A model generated the notes under the pieces. It did no database searches and had not been told where the DNA came from. It saw only the letters and a list, made by a program, of their open reading frames with translations. From Trichococcus alkaliphilus (GTDB taxonomy: Bacteria; Bacillota; Bacilli; Lactobacillales; Aerococcaceae), in NCBI RefSeq assembly GCF_003008695.1, contig NZ_PXZT01000011.1, positions 49,950 to 113,949 on the forward strand: a DNA stretch of 64,000 nt. The letters are read 5' to 3'. Both the position numbers and the translations under genes were made by a program. Of the stretch, positions 46,017-55,046 are shown piece by piece (within the stretch, counting starts at the first letter, position 1; the number at the start of each line of letters is the position of its first letter).

Positions 46017-46578
46017 TAGTATTCTCTCCTTTTTGGGATGCGTGACTGACGCCATCGACCAATATGATTTTTTGTGTCAACAATTTCGAAGCGAGCGACA
46101 GCGTGATCATCTTCAAAGCGATGTTTTCGCTGTGGATGTCCTCCAAGGTATAGGTGAAATGCTCTTTCTTGTCGAGATCATGGAAGAGCATCCGGAAAGC
46201 ATATTCCAATTCTTGGCAGAAGGTGTCGTACGCAATCTGGAATCCGCGGATGGAGACTTGCAATTCCAGGCCTTTTTTCACCTCCGACAGCGGCAACACT
46301 TGTTTGAGCAAGGTGATGACGATCAGCTGGGCGATGTGGGTTTTGAAATATTTCTTTTTCTCTGGTTTATCGATTAGCTGCAGTTTTACGTAATTATTGA
46401 TCATAGCCGGCGAGATTATGCGTTCTTCCTGGGTGGCGTTCAGGAAACTCAATTGCTTTTCGATGATGGCAATCACTTGATCGCTGTAGACGCCAAAATC
46501 AGGCAGTTCATCAAAACGGATGAACGACATGGCCAGCAGCTGTTGCTGATAGGCTTCCAGTTCTGGTTTAAGCTTCAC
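46003..46578 (-). CDS. DUF1836 protein, putative regulator
   Basis: This 191-residue DUF1836 protein (YkrK-like) starts at GTG 46578. The family is often annotated as a probable transcription factor because of a MerR-like helix-turn-helix segment; here IISPAMINNYVKLQLIDKPEKKKY is that region. It is followed with overlap by a DegV gene, a pairing I know from other Firmicutes. A 21-base near-perfect palindrome lies 36 bases upstream of its start, consistent with self-binding. Confidence 0.8.
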   Translation of the reverse strand: MKLKPELEAYQQQLLAMSFIRFDELPDFGVYSDQVIAIIEKQLSFLNATQEERIISPAMINNYVKLQLIDKPEKKKYFKTHIAQLIVITLLKQVLPLSEVKKGLELQVSIRGFQIAYDTFCQELEYAFRMLFHDLDKKEHFTYTLEDIHSENIALKMITLSLASKLLTQKIILVDGVSHASQKGENTNDEI

Positions 46579-46613
46579 GGGACAACCTGCTTTCTGAATT
46601 AAAGAAATTTTTA

Positions 46614-46634
46614 ATCTAGTTTTAAAAACTAGAT
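46614..46634. promoter_or_regulatory. Palindromic candidate operator of DUF1836 gene
   Basis: ATCTAGTTTT and AAAACTAGAT are perfect inverse arms around one A. A further half copy ACTAGAT lies at 46650-46656. Confidence 0.6.
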
Positions 46635-46724
46635 GTAATACTTTTCATTACTAGATAAATGTACCAGTATTCCAGGAATAATTCAATCCGGAAGGCTCAG
46701 CACCGAGAAGATAAGGCCATTAAA

Positions 46725-46749
46725 AAAGAAGCCATTTTCAGGCTTCTTT
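46725..46749 (-). terminator. Terminator overlapping the end of hisK
   Basis: AAAGAAGCC pairs with GGCTTCTTT around a seven-base loop. On the minus strand it is followed by T residues, and the hisK stop lies in the loop. Confidence 0.75.
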
Positions 46750-47544
46750 CCAGTCATCATATTCCGTTTCTGTTGCCGTACCGAAATAACGGGCGACTTC
46801 ATGGGAGGCGTGGGCATCAGAACCCTTCTCATAGGTGAGGCCGATTTTTATGGCGTAAGCCATCATTTTCGAATCCGGGTAAGTTTTGCCGTAGTCCGGT
46901 TTGTCGATTCCGGCAAAATTGTAATCAAGCTTGTACCCACTCTCCTTCACCTTATCCAACAGCAGCTTCCAGTCGATCGGATCGCTGACGCTGTAAGCCT
47001 TTTGGAACTTATGAATCAAGTTGATGTGGCCGATTTTTTTCGGGGTCAGTTCTCCATACGGAAGTGCCAAAGCTTTTTTGACTGCCTCTTCGTAAAGGGT
47101 GTAAAGCGTTTCGTAGCCGATTTCTGCACCTTTTTGCGTGAACGATTCGCGATCCAAGTCGATGCAGAAGTATTCTTCGGGAGCGAGCTGCACAAAATGC
47201 ACACTCAGAATCGAATGGGGGACGGTCTCCGGGTATTTTTCCAAGAAGGCACGTGTTTCTGTTTCTTTTCCTTCCAGATAATCCAATTCAAAACCGGCGT
47301 GGATTTCGATGCTGTCTTGATACTTCTTGGCAAGGGCGCGGACTTCGGACAGGTAGGCATCGACATCTTCAGGGCGCATCGAACTGTCTTTGTCCGGAAG
47401 CGGATCTTCCATCGGTAAAGGAGCGTGTTCCGTGAATGTGAGGGACTCAAGGCCGGCCTCGATGGCAACCTTCACATAATTTTCCAAAGCATCGGATGAA
47501 CCGTGCAGGCAATACGGGGTGTGGACGTGTCTGTCGCTGAGCAT
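46738..47544 (-). CDS. hisK: Histidinol-phosphatase (PHP family)
   Basis: This 268-residue PHP-domain metal-dependent phosphatase dephosphorylates L-histidinol phosphate, the penultimate step before HisD. His6 and His8 in SDRHVHTPYC, FTEHAPLP, ILSVHFV and GSDAHAS are the metal-ligand segments of the PHP fold. It is divergent from the hisZ-led operon, sharing a 150-base intergenic region. The start ATG 47544 is supported by GAAGGAAGATAGAAG upstream on the minus strand. Confidence 0.92.
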   Translation of the reverse strand: MLSDRHVHTPYCLHGSSDALENYVKVAIEAGLESLTFTEHAPLPMEDPLPDKDSSMRPEDVDAYLSEVRALAKKYQDSIEIHAGFELDYLEGKETETRAFLEKYPETVPHSILSVHFVQLAPEEYFCIDLDRESFTQKGAEIGYETLYTLYEEAVKKALALPYGELTPKKIGHINLIHKFQKAYSVSDPIDWKLLLDKVKESGYKLDYNFAGIDKPDYGKTYPDSKMMAYAIKIGLTYEKGSDAHASHEVARYFGTATETEYDDWKEA

Positions 47545-47611
47545 CTTCTATCTTCCTTCCTTCGTAAAGTGTCATCATTTTAGGATACAATGTAGCAACT
47601 TTCTATGGTAT

Positions 47612-47657
47612 GATAACACCAACGTCTAATGGTATTCTAACGATATTCTAAGGATAA
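47612..47657 (+). repeat. 11-base direct repeats in hisK/hisZ intergenic region
   Basis: TCTAATGGTAT, TCTAACGATAT and TCTAAGGATAA begin at 47625, 47636 and 47647, exactly 11 bases apart, and a related TCTATGGTAT begins at 47612. They lie between a possible -10 (TATGAT, 47619-47624) and the hisZ ribosome site. Confidence 0.65.
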
Positions 47658-47694
47658 CAGATGGCCTATCAAAAAGAAATGGGAGTGAGACAGT

Positions 47695-48525
47695 TTGGAC
47701 GAAATGATGACGAATGAATCGTTGCTAGCGAAGAAACAAAGAGAGATGGGGTTTCTCCATCATTTCCACCACTTAGGGTACGATCTGATCGACCTGGGAG
47801 TCGTAGAGAAATTTGAGTGGACACAACTGTCTCATGATGACTTGCACCTGATGCTGAACCGGCATAAATGGCAAAGCGGCGATAAACTTTTCGCCCTGCG
47901 CAGTGACTGGACGAATGCCATCGTGAGATACCGCAAGCAGTACCATTTACGCGCCGATAAAATAGCCTATTCCGGCCCGGTTTATTCGCTGCTGAAAGAG
48001 CGCCACCAACTGGGTGTGGAAACATTTACCGACTCGATTCCGAAACAGATCGAGGTTTTGGGCGATATGATCACCTTCATGGAGAAGGAATTGGGCCTTT
48101 CCTTATCGGTTGCGGTAGTCAGCCATAACAAATTACTGAAAAAAATACTGAGCCCGCGGGAGTTGGAAGATCCTTCCGTCCGCAAGTTCATCTGCGAAAG
48201 AAACCAGGATGCTTTGAAGCATCGTTTGGGTGCGGATCATCCGCTGATCGGTTTGATGGATCAAGCACCTACCGAACAGGCCAGCTATTTGAAGGAAAAC
48301 TATCCTGAACTGACCGGACATTTGAATGAACTGGCGGAATGGGAAGCGACGCTGAAAAGCAAGAATGTGGATTACGTCTACGCGGATATGCTGGCGTTGC
48401 CGAACCAATCCTATTACAAGGGAATCTTTATCCAACTTTACGGAGAAAACCAAACGGAACCCGTAGCATCGGGCGGTCAATATACAAGCTCTTCCAAAGC
48501 ATTCGGAATGGCCATCAACAATTAA
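47695..48525 (+). CDS. hisZ: ATP phosphoribosyltransferase regulatory subunit
   Basis: This 276-residue HisRS-like protein lacks aminoacylation motifs and forms a complex with short HisG for the first histidine step. It is short compared with typical HisZ (about 320-390 residues). FALRSDWTNAIVRY and YSGPVYSLLKERHQLGVE align with class II motif 2 regions. The start appears to be TTG 47695, six bases after GGGAGTGAG; ATG 47704 is the alternative. It is the first gene of the his operon, 12 bases before hisG. Confidence 0.88.
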   Translation: MDEMMTNESLLAKKQREMGFLHHFHHLGYDLIDLGVVEKFEWTQLSHDDLHLMLNRHKWQSGDKLFALRSDWTNAIVRYRKQYHLRADKIAYSGPVYSLLKERHQLGVETFTDSIPKQIEVLGDMITFMEKELGLSLSVAVVSHNKLLKKILSPRELEDPSVRKFICERNQDALKHRLGADHPLIGLMDQAPTEQASYLKENYPELTGHLNELAEWEATLKSKNVDYVYADMLALPNQSYYKGIFIQLYGENQTEPVASGGQYTSSSKAFGMAINN

Positions 48526-48537
48526 CGGAGGGAAAAA

Positions 48538-49155
48538 ATGATTACTATCGCGCTATCAAAAGGCAGACAGCTTAAGGATTTTATCCAATACTTGGATGAA
48601 ATCAACCTGACGGAATGGTCGACAGCATTGAAGTCCGTTTCTCGGGAATTGGTCATTCAGACAAAGGACACCCGCTTCATTCTGGTAAAAGGGGAAGATG
48701 TGCCCGTATATGTGGAAGAAGGCATCGCGGATCTGGGCATCACCGGAAGCGATATTCTGATCGAGCAGAATTGCAACATCAACAATCTGATGGATCTACC
48801 TTTCGGCTATTGCCATTTCGCCATCGCCAGCAAAGAGAAGAAAGACGTTTATCCAGTGGTTGCGACAAAGTACGTGAACTACACCAGACAATATTTTGAT
48901 TCCATCAAGCAACCCGTGAAAATCATCGCCCTGAAGGGGTCCGTCGAATTGGCCGCGACCATCGATATGGCAGATGCGATCATGGATATCGTTCAATCCG
49001 GCAAAACGCTGCATGATAATGGTTTGAGTGAGCAGGTTCGCCTTGATGAAATCAATGCTCGCCTGATTTCGAATAAGCATGCTTATTTCTCCAAATACGA
49101 TGAAATCCAGACTATAATCAATCAATTGAAGGTGAAAAATAATGTACACAACTAA
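48538..49155 (+). CDS. hisG: ATP phosphoribosyltransferase, short form
   Basis: This 205-residue short-form HisG condenses ATP with PRPP, the committed step. ITIALSKGR opens the protein, and GIADLGITGSDILIE and KGSVELAATIDMADAIMDIVQS (PRPP-binding region) are characteristic. It lacks the C-terminal regulatory domain of long forms and depends on HisZ encoded just upstream. Its end overlaps hisD by 14 bases. Confidence 0.95.
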   Translation: MITIALSKGRQLKDFIQYLDEINLTEWSTALKSVSRELVIQTKDTRFILVKGEDVPVYVEEGIADLGITGSDILIEQNCNINNLMDLPFGYCHFAIASKEKKDVYPVVATKYVNYTRQYFDSIKQPVKIIALKGSVELAATIDMADAIMDIVQSGKTLHDNGLSEQVRLDEINARLISNKHAYFSKYDEIQTIINQLKVKNNVHN

Positions 49156-50392
49156 AACGTTCAAGGAAGCTTACAAAACAAAAAATACGATCGACTTTTC
49201 GAAGACGCAAGCCGTGATGGAAATTATCCAGACAGTCCAGGAAAAAGGCGATGCTGCGCTGTTCGAATATGCAAAACGCTTTGATGGGGCGGACGTCACG
49301 GAGTTGGAAGTGCCGCAGAGCGTCATCAAGGAAGCTTATGACAGCTTGGATGCGGATTTGCGCGCTGCTTTGGAGGAAGCCCGCGATAACATCACGGTCT
49401 ACCAAGAGAGCATCAAGTGGCAACAGTCTCCGGCTGGGGAGCTGTACCAGAAAATCCATCCGCTGAACAAGGTCGGCATCTATGTGCCGGGCGGCAAAGC
49501 GAGTTATCCTTCCACAGTGCTCATGACTGCCGTATTGGCCAATGTAGCCGGCGTAAAGGAAACAATCGTCGTGACCCCGCCGCAAAAGACCGCCATCAAC
49601 CAAGCGACCTTGGCCGCTTGCTATATCTGCGGCGTGACCCACGTTTATCAAGTAGGCGGCGCCCAAGCCGTTGCTGCCTTGGCTTACGGTACGGAAACCA
49701 TTCCGCGCGTCGACAAAATCGTCGGACCCGGGAACCAATATGTCGCTTTGGCCAAAAAATTGGTGTACGGAGATGTCGGCATCGATTCGATCGCCGGACC
49801 ATCCGAAATCGTCGTAGTCGTCGACGAAACTGCGAACAACGAATGGGTTGCCGTCGATCTGCTGGCGCAAGCCGAGCACGATGAGTTGGCCCGCACCTTC
49901 CTTGTCTGCGACAACGAAGAGAAATTGGCCGCCATCGAAGCCGAGCTGCTTGTCCAGAAAGCGAAACAAAGCCGCATCGAGGTCATCGAGGAGAGTTTGA
50001 AACACAATCACTTCCCGATTTTGACGAGCGGTAAAGCAGAGAACATCGAAGTCGTGAATCTGATTGCGGGAGAGCACGTCTCGATCCAGACAAAAGATGC
50101 AGAAGACTACATAGACGCCATCGAAACAGCAGGAGCGATCTTCATCGGAGAATACTCGCCTGAAGCGATTGGGGATTATGTTGCCGGACCTAGCCACGTG
50201 CTGCCTACCGGCGGCAATGCCCGCTTTGCGAACGGACTGTCCGTCAACGACTTCCTGCGCCCGAACTCTGTCCTGAACCTGAAGAAAGAAACGTTCCGGA
50301 AAATGGCTCCTGCCGGGATGCTGATCGCGACTGAAGAGTCACTTCAGGCCCATCACGATTCCTTGGCTGTCAGAATGGGGGACGACAAATGA
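49142..50392 (+). CDS. hisD: Histidinol dehydrogenase
   Basis: This 416-residue NAD- and zinc-dependent enzyme oxidises histidinol to histidine in two steps. YVPGGKASYPSTVLM, VGPGNQYVALAKKLVYG, AGPSEIVVV, QAEHDE and GPSHVLPTGG are signature segments. AAGGTGA upstream gives the start within hisG. Its stop overlaps the hisC start as ATGA. Confidence 0.96.
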   Translation: MYTTKTFKEAYKTKNTIDFSKTQAVMEIIQTVQEKGDAALFEYAKRFDGADVTELEVPQSVIKEAYDSLDADLRAALEEARDNITVYQESIKWQQSPAGELYQKIHPLNKVGIYVPGGKASYPSTVLMTAVLANVAGVKETIVVTPPQKTAINQATLAACYICGVTHVYQVGGAQAVAALAYGTETIPRVDKIVGPGNQYVALAKKLVYGDVGIDSIAGPSEIVVVVDETANNEWVAVDLLAQAEHDELARTFLVCDNEEKLAAIEAELLVQKAKQSRIEVIEESLKHNHFPILTSGKAENIEVVNLIAGEHVSIQTKDAEDYIDAIETAGAIFIGEYSPEAIGDYVAGPSHVLPTGGNARFANGLSVNDFLRPNSVLNLKKETFRKMAPAGMLIATEESLQAHHDSLAVRMGDDK

Positions 50393-51387
50393 TCCGCATC
50401 AACAAAAATGAAAGTCCCATCCGTGCGCTGACAGATGAAGAAATTGCCGAAATAGCTGTAGCGACGCGCTTCCAGGAGTACACGGACGATGCCATCGACC
50501 GCTTGACGGAAGCGTATGCCGCTTTCCACGGCGAGGATCCCGCCCTGATCGCTTTTGCCAACGGATCGGATGAATGGATCCAGAAGTGCACGATCCTTTT
50601 GGGGGATGGACCGATCCTGATGCTGGAGCCGGATTTCGTCATGTACGAAGAGTATGCCGCGCAATTCCAACGCGATATCATCAAAGTGCCGTGCCGAGCG
50701 GATTATACCTTTGACTATGACCAGGTGTATGCCGTCATCGAGAAGGACAAGCCTGCTTATTTCATCGTATCGCAACCGAACAACCCGCTGGGAGGCTTGC
50801 ATCCTGCAGCTTTCATCCAAAAGACGGCGGATCTGCTGGCTGCATACGGCGGTTATCTGATTTTGGATGAGGCTTATATGGATTTCGTGGACAATCCACC
50901 GGCGCGTCCGGCAGGGGATCATGTCATCCTTTTGCGTACCTTGTCAAAAATATATGGCTTGGCCGGTCTGCGCATCGGCATCGCCAGTTCGACGGCGAAA
51001 ACGATGCAGTTGTTGAACTCTATTGCCCATCCGTATCCGCTCAATACCTTATCCTTGAGCATTGCGGCCTTCCTGTTGGAGCATCCGGAACGTTTGCGCG
51101 CCTTCATGGCTGATCAGCGCCGGCTTTCCGCCAAATTGAAGAAAATCTTCAATGAAGGCGTAGGGGATATTATTTCCGTCCTGCCGAGCGAGACGAATTT
51201 CGTCTTCACTTACGGTGAATTGGCGCCTGCGTTGGGTAAATGGATCATCGACCACGGCTATCAGCCGCGCACTTATGAAAAATCAGGCATCGCGTGCATC
51301 GAAACGGCTGTCCGTTACTCAATCGCAACGGATGAACAGTTGGATGCCTTAGCCGAAATCATCAGAGAATGGAGAGAACAGCTGTGA
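50389..51387 (+). CDS. hisC: Histidinol-phosphate aminotransferase
   Basis: This 332-residue PLP enzyme of fold type I converts imidazole acetol phosphate to histidinol phosphate. The PLP lysine is Lys187 in RTLSKIYGLAGLRIG; SQPNNPLGG and YLILDEAYMDF carry cofactor contacts. It is slightly shorter than usual (about 350). It sits between hisD and hisB with 4-base overlaps on both sides. Confidence 0.94.
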   Translation: MIRINKNESPIRALTDEEIAEIAVATRFQEYTDDAIDRLTEAYAAFHGEDPALIAFANGSDEWIQKCTILLGDGPILMLEPDFVMYEEYAAQFQRDIIKVPCRADYTFDYDQVYAVIEKDKPAYFIVSQPNNPLGGLHPAAFIQKTADLLAAYGGYLILDEAYMDFVDNPPARPAGDHVILLRTLSKIYGLAGLRIGIASSTAKTMQLLNSIAHPYPLNTLSLSIAAFLLEHPERLRAFMADQRRLSAKLKKIFNEGVGDIISVLPSETNFVFTYGELAPALGKWIIDHGYQPRTYEKSGIACIETAVRYSIATDEQLDALAEIIREWREQL

Positions 51388-51962
51388 GCGTATCAAAAGA
51401 GCGCGTTACCAAAGAAACGAAAATCGCCATCACCCTGAAACGAGGGTTGGAACCTTCCGTCATCCACACGGGTGTGGGCTTCTTGAATCATATGTTGGAT
51501 CTGTTCGCTTTCCATGGCCACTTCGTTTTGGATGTGCAGGTGGACGGCGACACGGATGTGGACGATCACCACACAACCGAGGATGTCGGTATCGTCTTGG
51601 GGCAGCTGTTGGCTGAACTGGGTCAGGACAAAGGCGCCATCAACCGCTACGGGAGTGCCTACGTGCCGATGGATGAAACCTTGGCCCGTTCCGTCATCGA
51701 CATCAGCGGTCGCCCTTACCTTAGTTTCAATGCCGCATTTTCGAAAGAAAAAGTCGGCAGCTTCGATGTAGAACTGGTTGAGGAATTCTTCCATGGTTTG
51801 GTCATCAATGCCCGTTACACAGCACATATTGATCTTATCCGCGGCGGAAACACGCACCATGAAATTGAAGCCATCTTCAAAGCTTTTGCGCAAAGCCTGC
51901 GCATTGCGATGGCCGATTCAGATGTGCAGCGCTTGCCTTCCTCAAAAGGAGTGATCGAATGA
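51384..51962 (+). CDS. hisB: Imidazoleglycerol-phosphate dehydratase
   Basis: This 192-residue manganese enzyme has the HHTTEDVGIVLG and HHEIEAIFKAFA ligand motifs and LDLFAFHGHF. It is monofunctional; the phosphatase role belongs to hisK. The frame is open from ATG 51369, but GGAGAG seven bases before GTG 51384 and the GTGA overlap with the hisC stop favour the GTG start. Confidence 0.95.
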   Translation: MSVSKERVTKETKIAITLKRGLEPSVIHTGVGFLNHMLDLFAFHGHFVLDVQVDGDTDVDDHHTTEDVGIVLGQLLAELGQDKGAINRYGSAYVPMDETLARSVIDISGRPYLSFNAAFSKEKVGSFDVELVEEFFHGLVINARYTAHIDLIRGGNTHHEIEAIFKAFAQSLRIAMADSDVQRLPSSKGVIE

Positions 51963-52534
51963 TAGCAATCGTTGATTATGGGTTGGGGAACATCGCGAAC
52001 CTGACGAACGCCATCCGTTTTCTTGGCTACGAAACTATCCTGACGCATGACGAAGAGGAATTGCGCAAAGCGGATGTCATCGTCCTGCCAGGAGTGGGCC
52101 ATTTCAAGGATGCCATCGACCGGATCGATGCGATCGGTTTGCGGGAACTCCTGACTGAGTTGGAGCAGACGAAACCGTTCATCGGCATCTGTCTCGGGAT
52201 GCAACTCCTGTTCCAGCACAGCGAAGAAGGCGATGTCGATGGGTTGGGCTTTTTGCCTGGCGAAGTGAAATACATCGTCAGCGACTTGCCGGTGCCGCAT
52301 TTGGGCTGGAACAATCTGCATTCCGACTATCCAGGTTTGGACAAAGATGTCTATTTCATCCATTCCTACAAAGTAGTGACTGACGAAAATGTTGTGGCAA
52401 CGGCAGACTACGGACAGGAAATCGTGGCGATCGTCCAGAAGGATAACGTCATCGGCATCCAGTTCCACCCGGAAAAAAGCGGGGATTACGGTCTGGAAAT
52501 TTTGAACCAAGCTTTGCAAGGGGGATGGAGATAA
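51959..52534 (+). CDS. hisH: Imidazole glycerol phosphate synthase, glutaminase subunit
   Basis: This 191-residue class I glutamine amidotransferase has a Cys78 (GICLGMQLLF), His170 and Glu172 (FHPEKSG) triad. It feeds ammonia to HisF encoded two genes downstream. The start overlaps the hisB stop as ATGA. Confidence 0.95.
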   Translation: MIAIVDYGLGNIANLTNAIRFLGYETILTHDEEELRKADVIVLPGVGHFKDAIDRIDAIGLRELLTELEQTKPFIGICLGMQLLFQHSEEGDVDGLGFLPGEVKYIVSDLPVPHLGWNNLHSDYPGLDKDVYFIHSYKVVTDENVVATADYGQEIVAIVQKDNVIGIQFHPEKSGDYGLEILNQALQGGWR

Positions 52535-53239
52535 ATGATAGAGATTTGGCCGGCGATCGACTTGATCGACAACAAGAGTGTCCGTCTGACCGAAGGGGAC
52601 TACGGCACGAAAGAAGAAATGCAACGCACACCTCAGGAAGCCATCGCTTTTTATGCGCAATATGAGCAAGTGAAACGCATCCATATCGTGGACTTGATGG
52701 GCGCATTGAACCAAAAACCGGAAGAGACACCTTTTATTGAGCAGCTTTTGCAGCAGAGCGCTTTGCCTGTCGAAATCGGTGGGGGCATCCGCTCCGAAGA
52801 AACCATCAAGCATTATTTCGAAAAAGGCGCCAGCTATGTGATCGTCGGGACGAAAGGGCTACAGGATCTGCCTTGGCTGGCTGAGATGACGGCGAAATAT
52901 CCCGGCAAAATCTACTTGGGTCTGGATGCAAAAGGCGAATTGGTCGCCGTGAACGGTTGGACCGAAACGGGTCGCCAAACCATCTATGATGTCGTGGAAG
53001 CGACAAATCCGATGGCCTTGGGCGGCATCATCTATACGGATATCTCGAAAGACGGCAAGATGGCCGGACCGAACTTTGAGTTGACGGGCAAGCTTGTCGA
53101 ACTCTCGACCCATCCCATCACTGCATCCGGCGGCGTCCGCAACATCGAAGACATCAAAAAATTGGAAGCTTTGGGTGTGGCGGCAGCCATCGTCGGTAAA
53201 GCGGCCAATACGGATGCCTTCTGGGAGGGCTTGTCATGA
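52535..53239 (+). CDS. hisA: ProFAR isomerase
   Basis: This 234-residue (beta/alpha)8 isomerase has catalytic Asp9 (PAIDLID) and Asp131 (LGLDAKGE). VEIGGGIRS and TASGGVRN-like segments bind phosphate. It starts directly after the hisH stop with GGGGATGGAG as ribosome site. Confidence 0.95.
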   Translation: MIEIWPAIDLIDNKSVRLTEGDYGTKEEMQRTPQEAIAFYAQYEQVKRIHIVDLMGALNQKPEETPFIEQLLQQSALPVEIGGGIRSEETIKHYFEKGASYVIVGTKGLQDLPWLAEMTAKYPGKIYLGLDAKGELVAVNGWTETGRQTIYDVVEATNPMALGGIIYTDISKDGKMAGPNFELTGKLVELSTHPITASGGVRNIEDIKKLEALGVAAAIVGKAANTDAFWEGLS

Positions 53240-54000
53240 TAAAGAAACGGATCATTCCCTGTCTGGATGTAAAGGACGGCACGGTCGTAAAAGGGATCCA
53301 ATTCAAGGGATTGCGCGAAATCGGCGATCCGGTCGAACTTGCGAAGCGTTACAATGCTTTGGGTGCGGATGAACTTGTCTTTCTGGACATCTCTGCAACC
53401 GAAACTGGGCACAACCTGATGATCGATGTCATCCGCAAAACGGCGCAACAGCTGTTCATCCCGATGACGATCGGCGGCGGCATCAAGTCGACGGATGACA
53501 TTTCCCGTCTGCTGAACGCCGGCGCGGATAAAGTGAGCCTGAATTCATCAGCGTTGGCGAATCCGCAGCTCATCAAGGAAGCAAGCGACAAGTTCGGTAG
53601 CCAATGCATCTGCATCGCTGTCGATGCGAAATGGGAAGCCGATAAAGAGGAATGGTATTGCTATACCCACGGCGGCAAAAAACGGACCAACATCAAGACG
53701 TTGGACTGGGTGCAGCAAGTGGAGGCGCTGGGGGCCGGCGAATTGTTGGTCACCAGCATGGATTATGACGGCATGAAGCAAGGTTTCGATCACCGCTTAT
53801 TGAACAAAATCCAAGCCTTAGTATCGATTCCGGTCATCGCTTCCGGAGGCGGCGGCAATGCTCAGCATTTTGCCGACTTGTTCAAGGAAACGGATGTATC
53901 GGCCGGGTTGGCAGCTTCCATCTTCCATGATGAAGAAGTGTCGATTGCCGAAGTGAAAGAATGCTGCACGGAGAATGGAGTGGATATGCGCAATGTCTAA
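53236..54000 (+). CDS. hisF: Imidazole glycerol phosphate synthase, cyclase subunit
   Basis: This 254-residue (beta/alpha)8 cyclase has Asp11 (PCLDVKDG) and Asp130 (IAVDAKWE) as catalytic acids, and TIGGGIKS and IASGGGGN phosphate loops. It forms the synthase with HisH. It overlaps hisA by ATGA and hisI by 8 bases. Confidence 0.96.
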   Translation: MIKKRIIPCLDVKDGTVVKGIQFKGLREIGDPVELAKRYNALGADELVFLDISATETGHNLMIDVIRKTAQQLFIPMTIGGGIKSTDDISRLLNAGADKVSLNSSALANPQLIKEASDKFGSQCICIAVDAKWEADKEEWYCYTHGGKKRTNIKTLDWVQQVEALGAGELLVTSMDYDGMKQGFDHRLLNKIQALVSIPVIASGGGGNAQHFADLFKETDVSAGLAASIFHDEEVSIAEVKECCTENGVDMRNV

Positions 54001-54634
54001 ATACGATGCACTAGTGCCTGATTTTTCGAAAGGATTATTGACTGTCGTTCTTCAGCACTTTACGAACAAAAATGTTTTGATGGTCGGCTTCATGAATGAA
54101 GAGGCCTTCGAATTGACGAAACGTGACGAAGTTGTCTGGTTCTTTTCCCGAAGCAAGGACAGACTCTGGAAAAAAGGCGAATCCAGCGAGCATTACCAGT
54201 TCGTGAAGGACATGTATCTGGACTGCGACCAGGACGCGTTGCTGATCATGATCGATCCGGCCGGGCCAACTTGCCACCGCAACACGGAGAGTTGTTTCGA
54301 TGTCCCGGTTGCTTTTGGTCTGGATGACTTGGAAGAGACCATCCGCCAACGCGCTGTCGGACATGATGAAAAGTCCTATACAAACTACTTGTTAGACAAG
54401 GGAACAGATAAAATTGCCAAGAAATTCGGCGAAGAGGCTTTCGAAGTCGTCATCGGCGCAAAAAATCATGACAAAGAAGAAGTCGCCAACGAAACGGCAG
54501 ACCTGCTTTACCACCTCGGCGTACTCCTGTACGACCAAGGCGTTGACGTTGCCGATGTGACCAAAGTCCTCATCGAACGCCACCAAAAGAAAAACAACTT
54601 CAAAGGCGAACGAAAAGATGTAGAAGAATACTAG
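53993..54634 (+). CDS. hisI: Bifunctional PR-AMP cyclohydrolase / PR-ATP pyrophosphohydrolase
   Basis: This 213-residue HisIE fusion catalyses steps two and three of the pathway. The HisI domain (about 1-105) has the metal segment DCDQDALL and the zinc residues in PTCHRNTESCF. The HisE domain (about 112-213) has KFGEEAFEVVIGAKN and ETADLLYHLGVLL. GGAGTGGA eight bases before ATG 53993 fixes the start. It is the last gene, followed by a terminator, so the operon holds all steps together with hisK. Confidence 0.95.
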   Translation: MSKYDALVPDFSKGLLTVVLQHFTNKNVLMVGFMNEEAFELTKRDEVVWFFSRSKDRLWKKGESSEHYQFVKDMYLDCDQDALLIMIDPAGPTCHRNTESCFDVPVAFGLDDLEETIRQRAVGHDEKSYTNYLLDKGTDKIAKKFGEEAFEVVIGAKNHDKEEVANETADLLYHLGVLLYDQGVDVADVTKVLIERHQKKNNFKGERKDVEEY

Positions 54635-54666
54635 GATACGACTCATCCCGTCTTTGCTTTATCCGA

Positions 54667-54714
54667 TAACCGAAGCTATCCCTTGACAGAAGGGGCAGTT
54701 TCGGTTATTTTTTG
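54667..54714 (+). terminator. Terminator of the his operon
   Basis: ATAACCGAA pairs with TTCGGTTAT with an inner CCCTT/AAGGG helix, followed by TTTTTT. Confidence 0.82.
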
Positions 54715-54762
54715 TCTTGAAGAGATAATGTTTCCATATTAAATAAAAATGGGGCGATGACG

Positions 54763-55041
54763 ATGAACGTGTTGGCTGTGGAACTGTCTATGCGGCTTTT
54801 TGATTCCAATTCTCTGAAGGACAAGCGCAGCGTTGTGAAAAGTATCCTTGCCAAGATGCATCAACGTTACAATGTCAGCATTGCGGAAGTATCGGCACAG
54901 GATATGTTGAACCAAGCAGTCATCGGATTGGCGGTTGTCAACAGTTCGCGGGTCCTGTGCCAACAAATCGTGGATAAAATCATTGAGGAAATCGAATCGA
55001 ATTATCCTGTGGAAATCTACCAAATCAACAAAATCGAATGA
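54763..55041 (+). CDS. DUF503 (YlxP-like) protein
   Basis: This 92-residue protein matches the length and core of B. subtilis YlxP (DUF503): SNSLKDKRSVVKSILAKMHQ and RYNVSIAEV are the conserved parts. YlxP usually sits beside infB and rbfA; here it is isolated after the his operon. The role is unsettled, possibly in ribosome or RNA processes. Two ATGs are possible (54757 and 54763); the second has better spacing from GGGGCG. Confidence 0.8.
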   Translation: MNVLAVELSMRLFDSNSLKDKRSVVKSILAKMHQRYNVSIAEVSAQDMLNQAVIGLAVVNSSRVLCQQIVDKIIEEIESNYPVEIYQINKIE

Positions 55042-55046
55042 AAAAA

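Noticed and set aside
47545..47694. T-box riboswitch or histidine-rich leader peptide before hisZ
   Set aside because: No T-box core sequence, no terminator/antiterminator pair and no run of His codons are seen in the 150-base region.
49118..50197. 359-codon minus-strand frame opposite hisD
   Set aside because: It lies entirely within a well-identified his gene and shows no independent signals.
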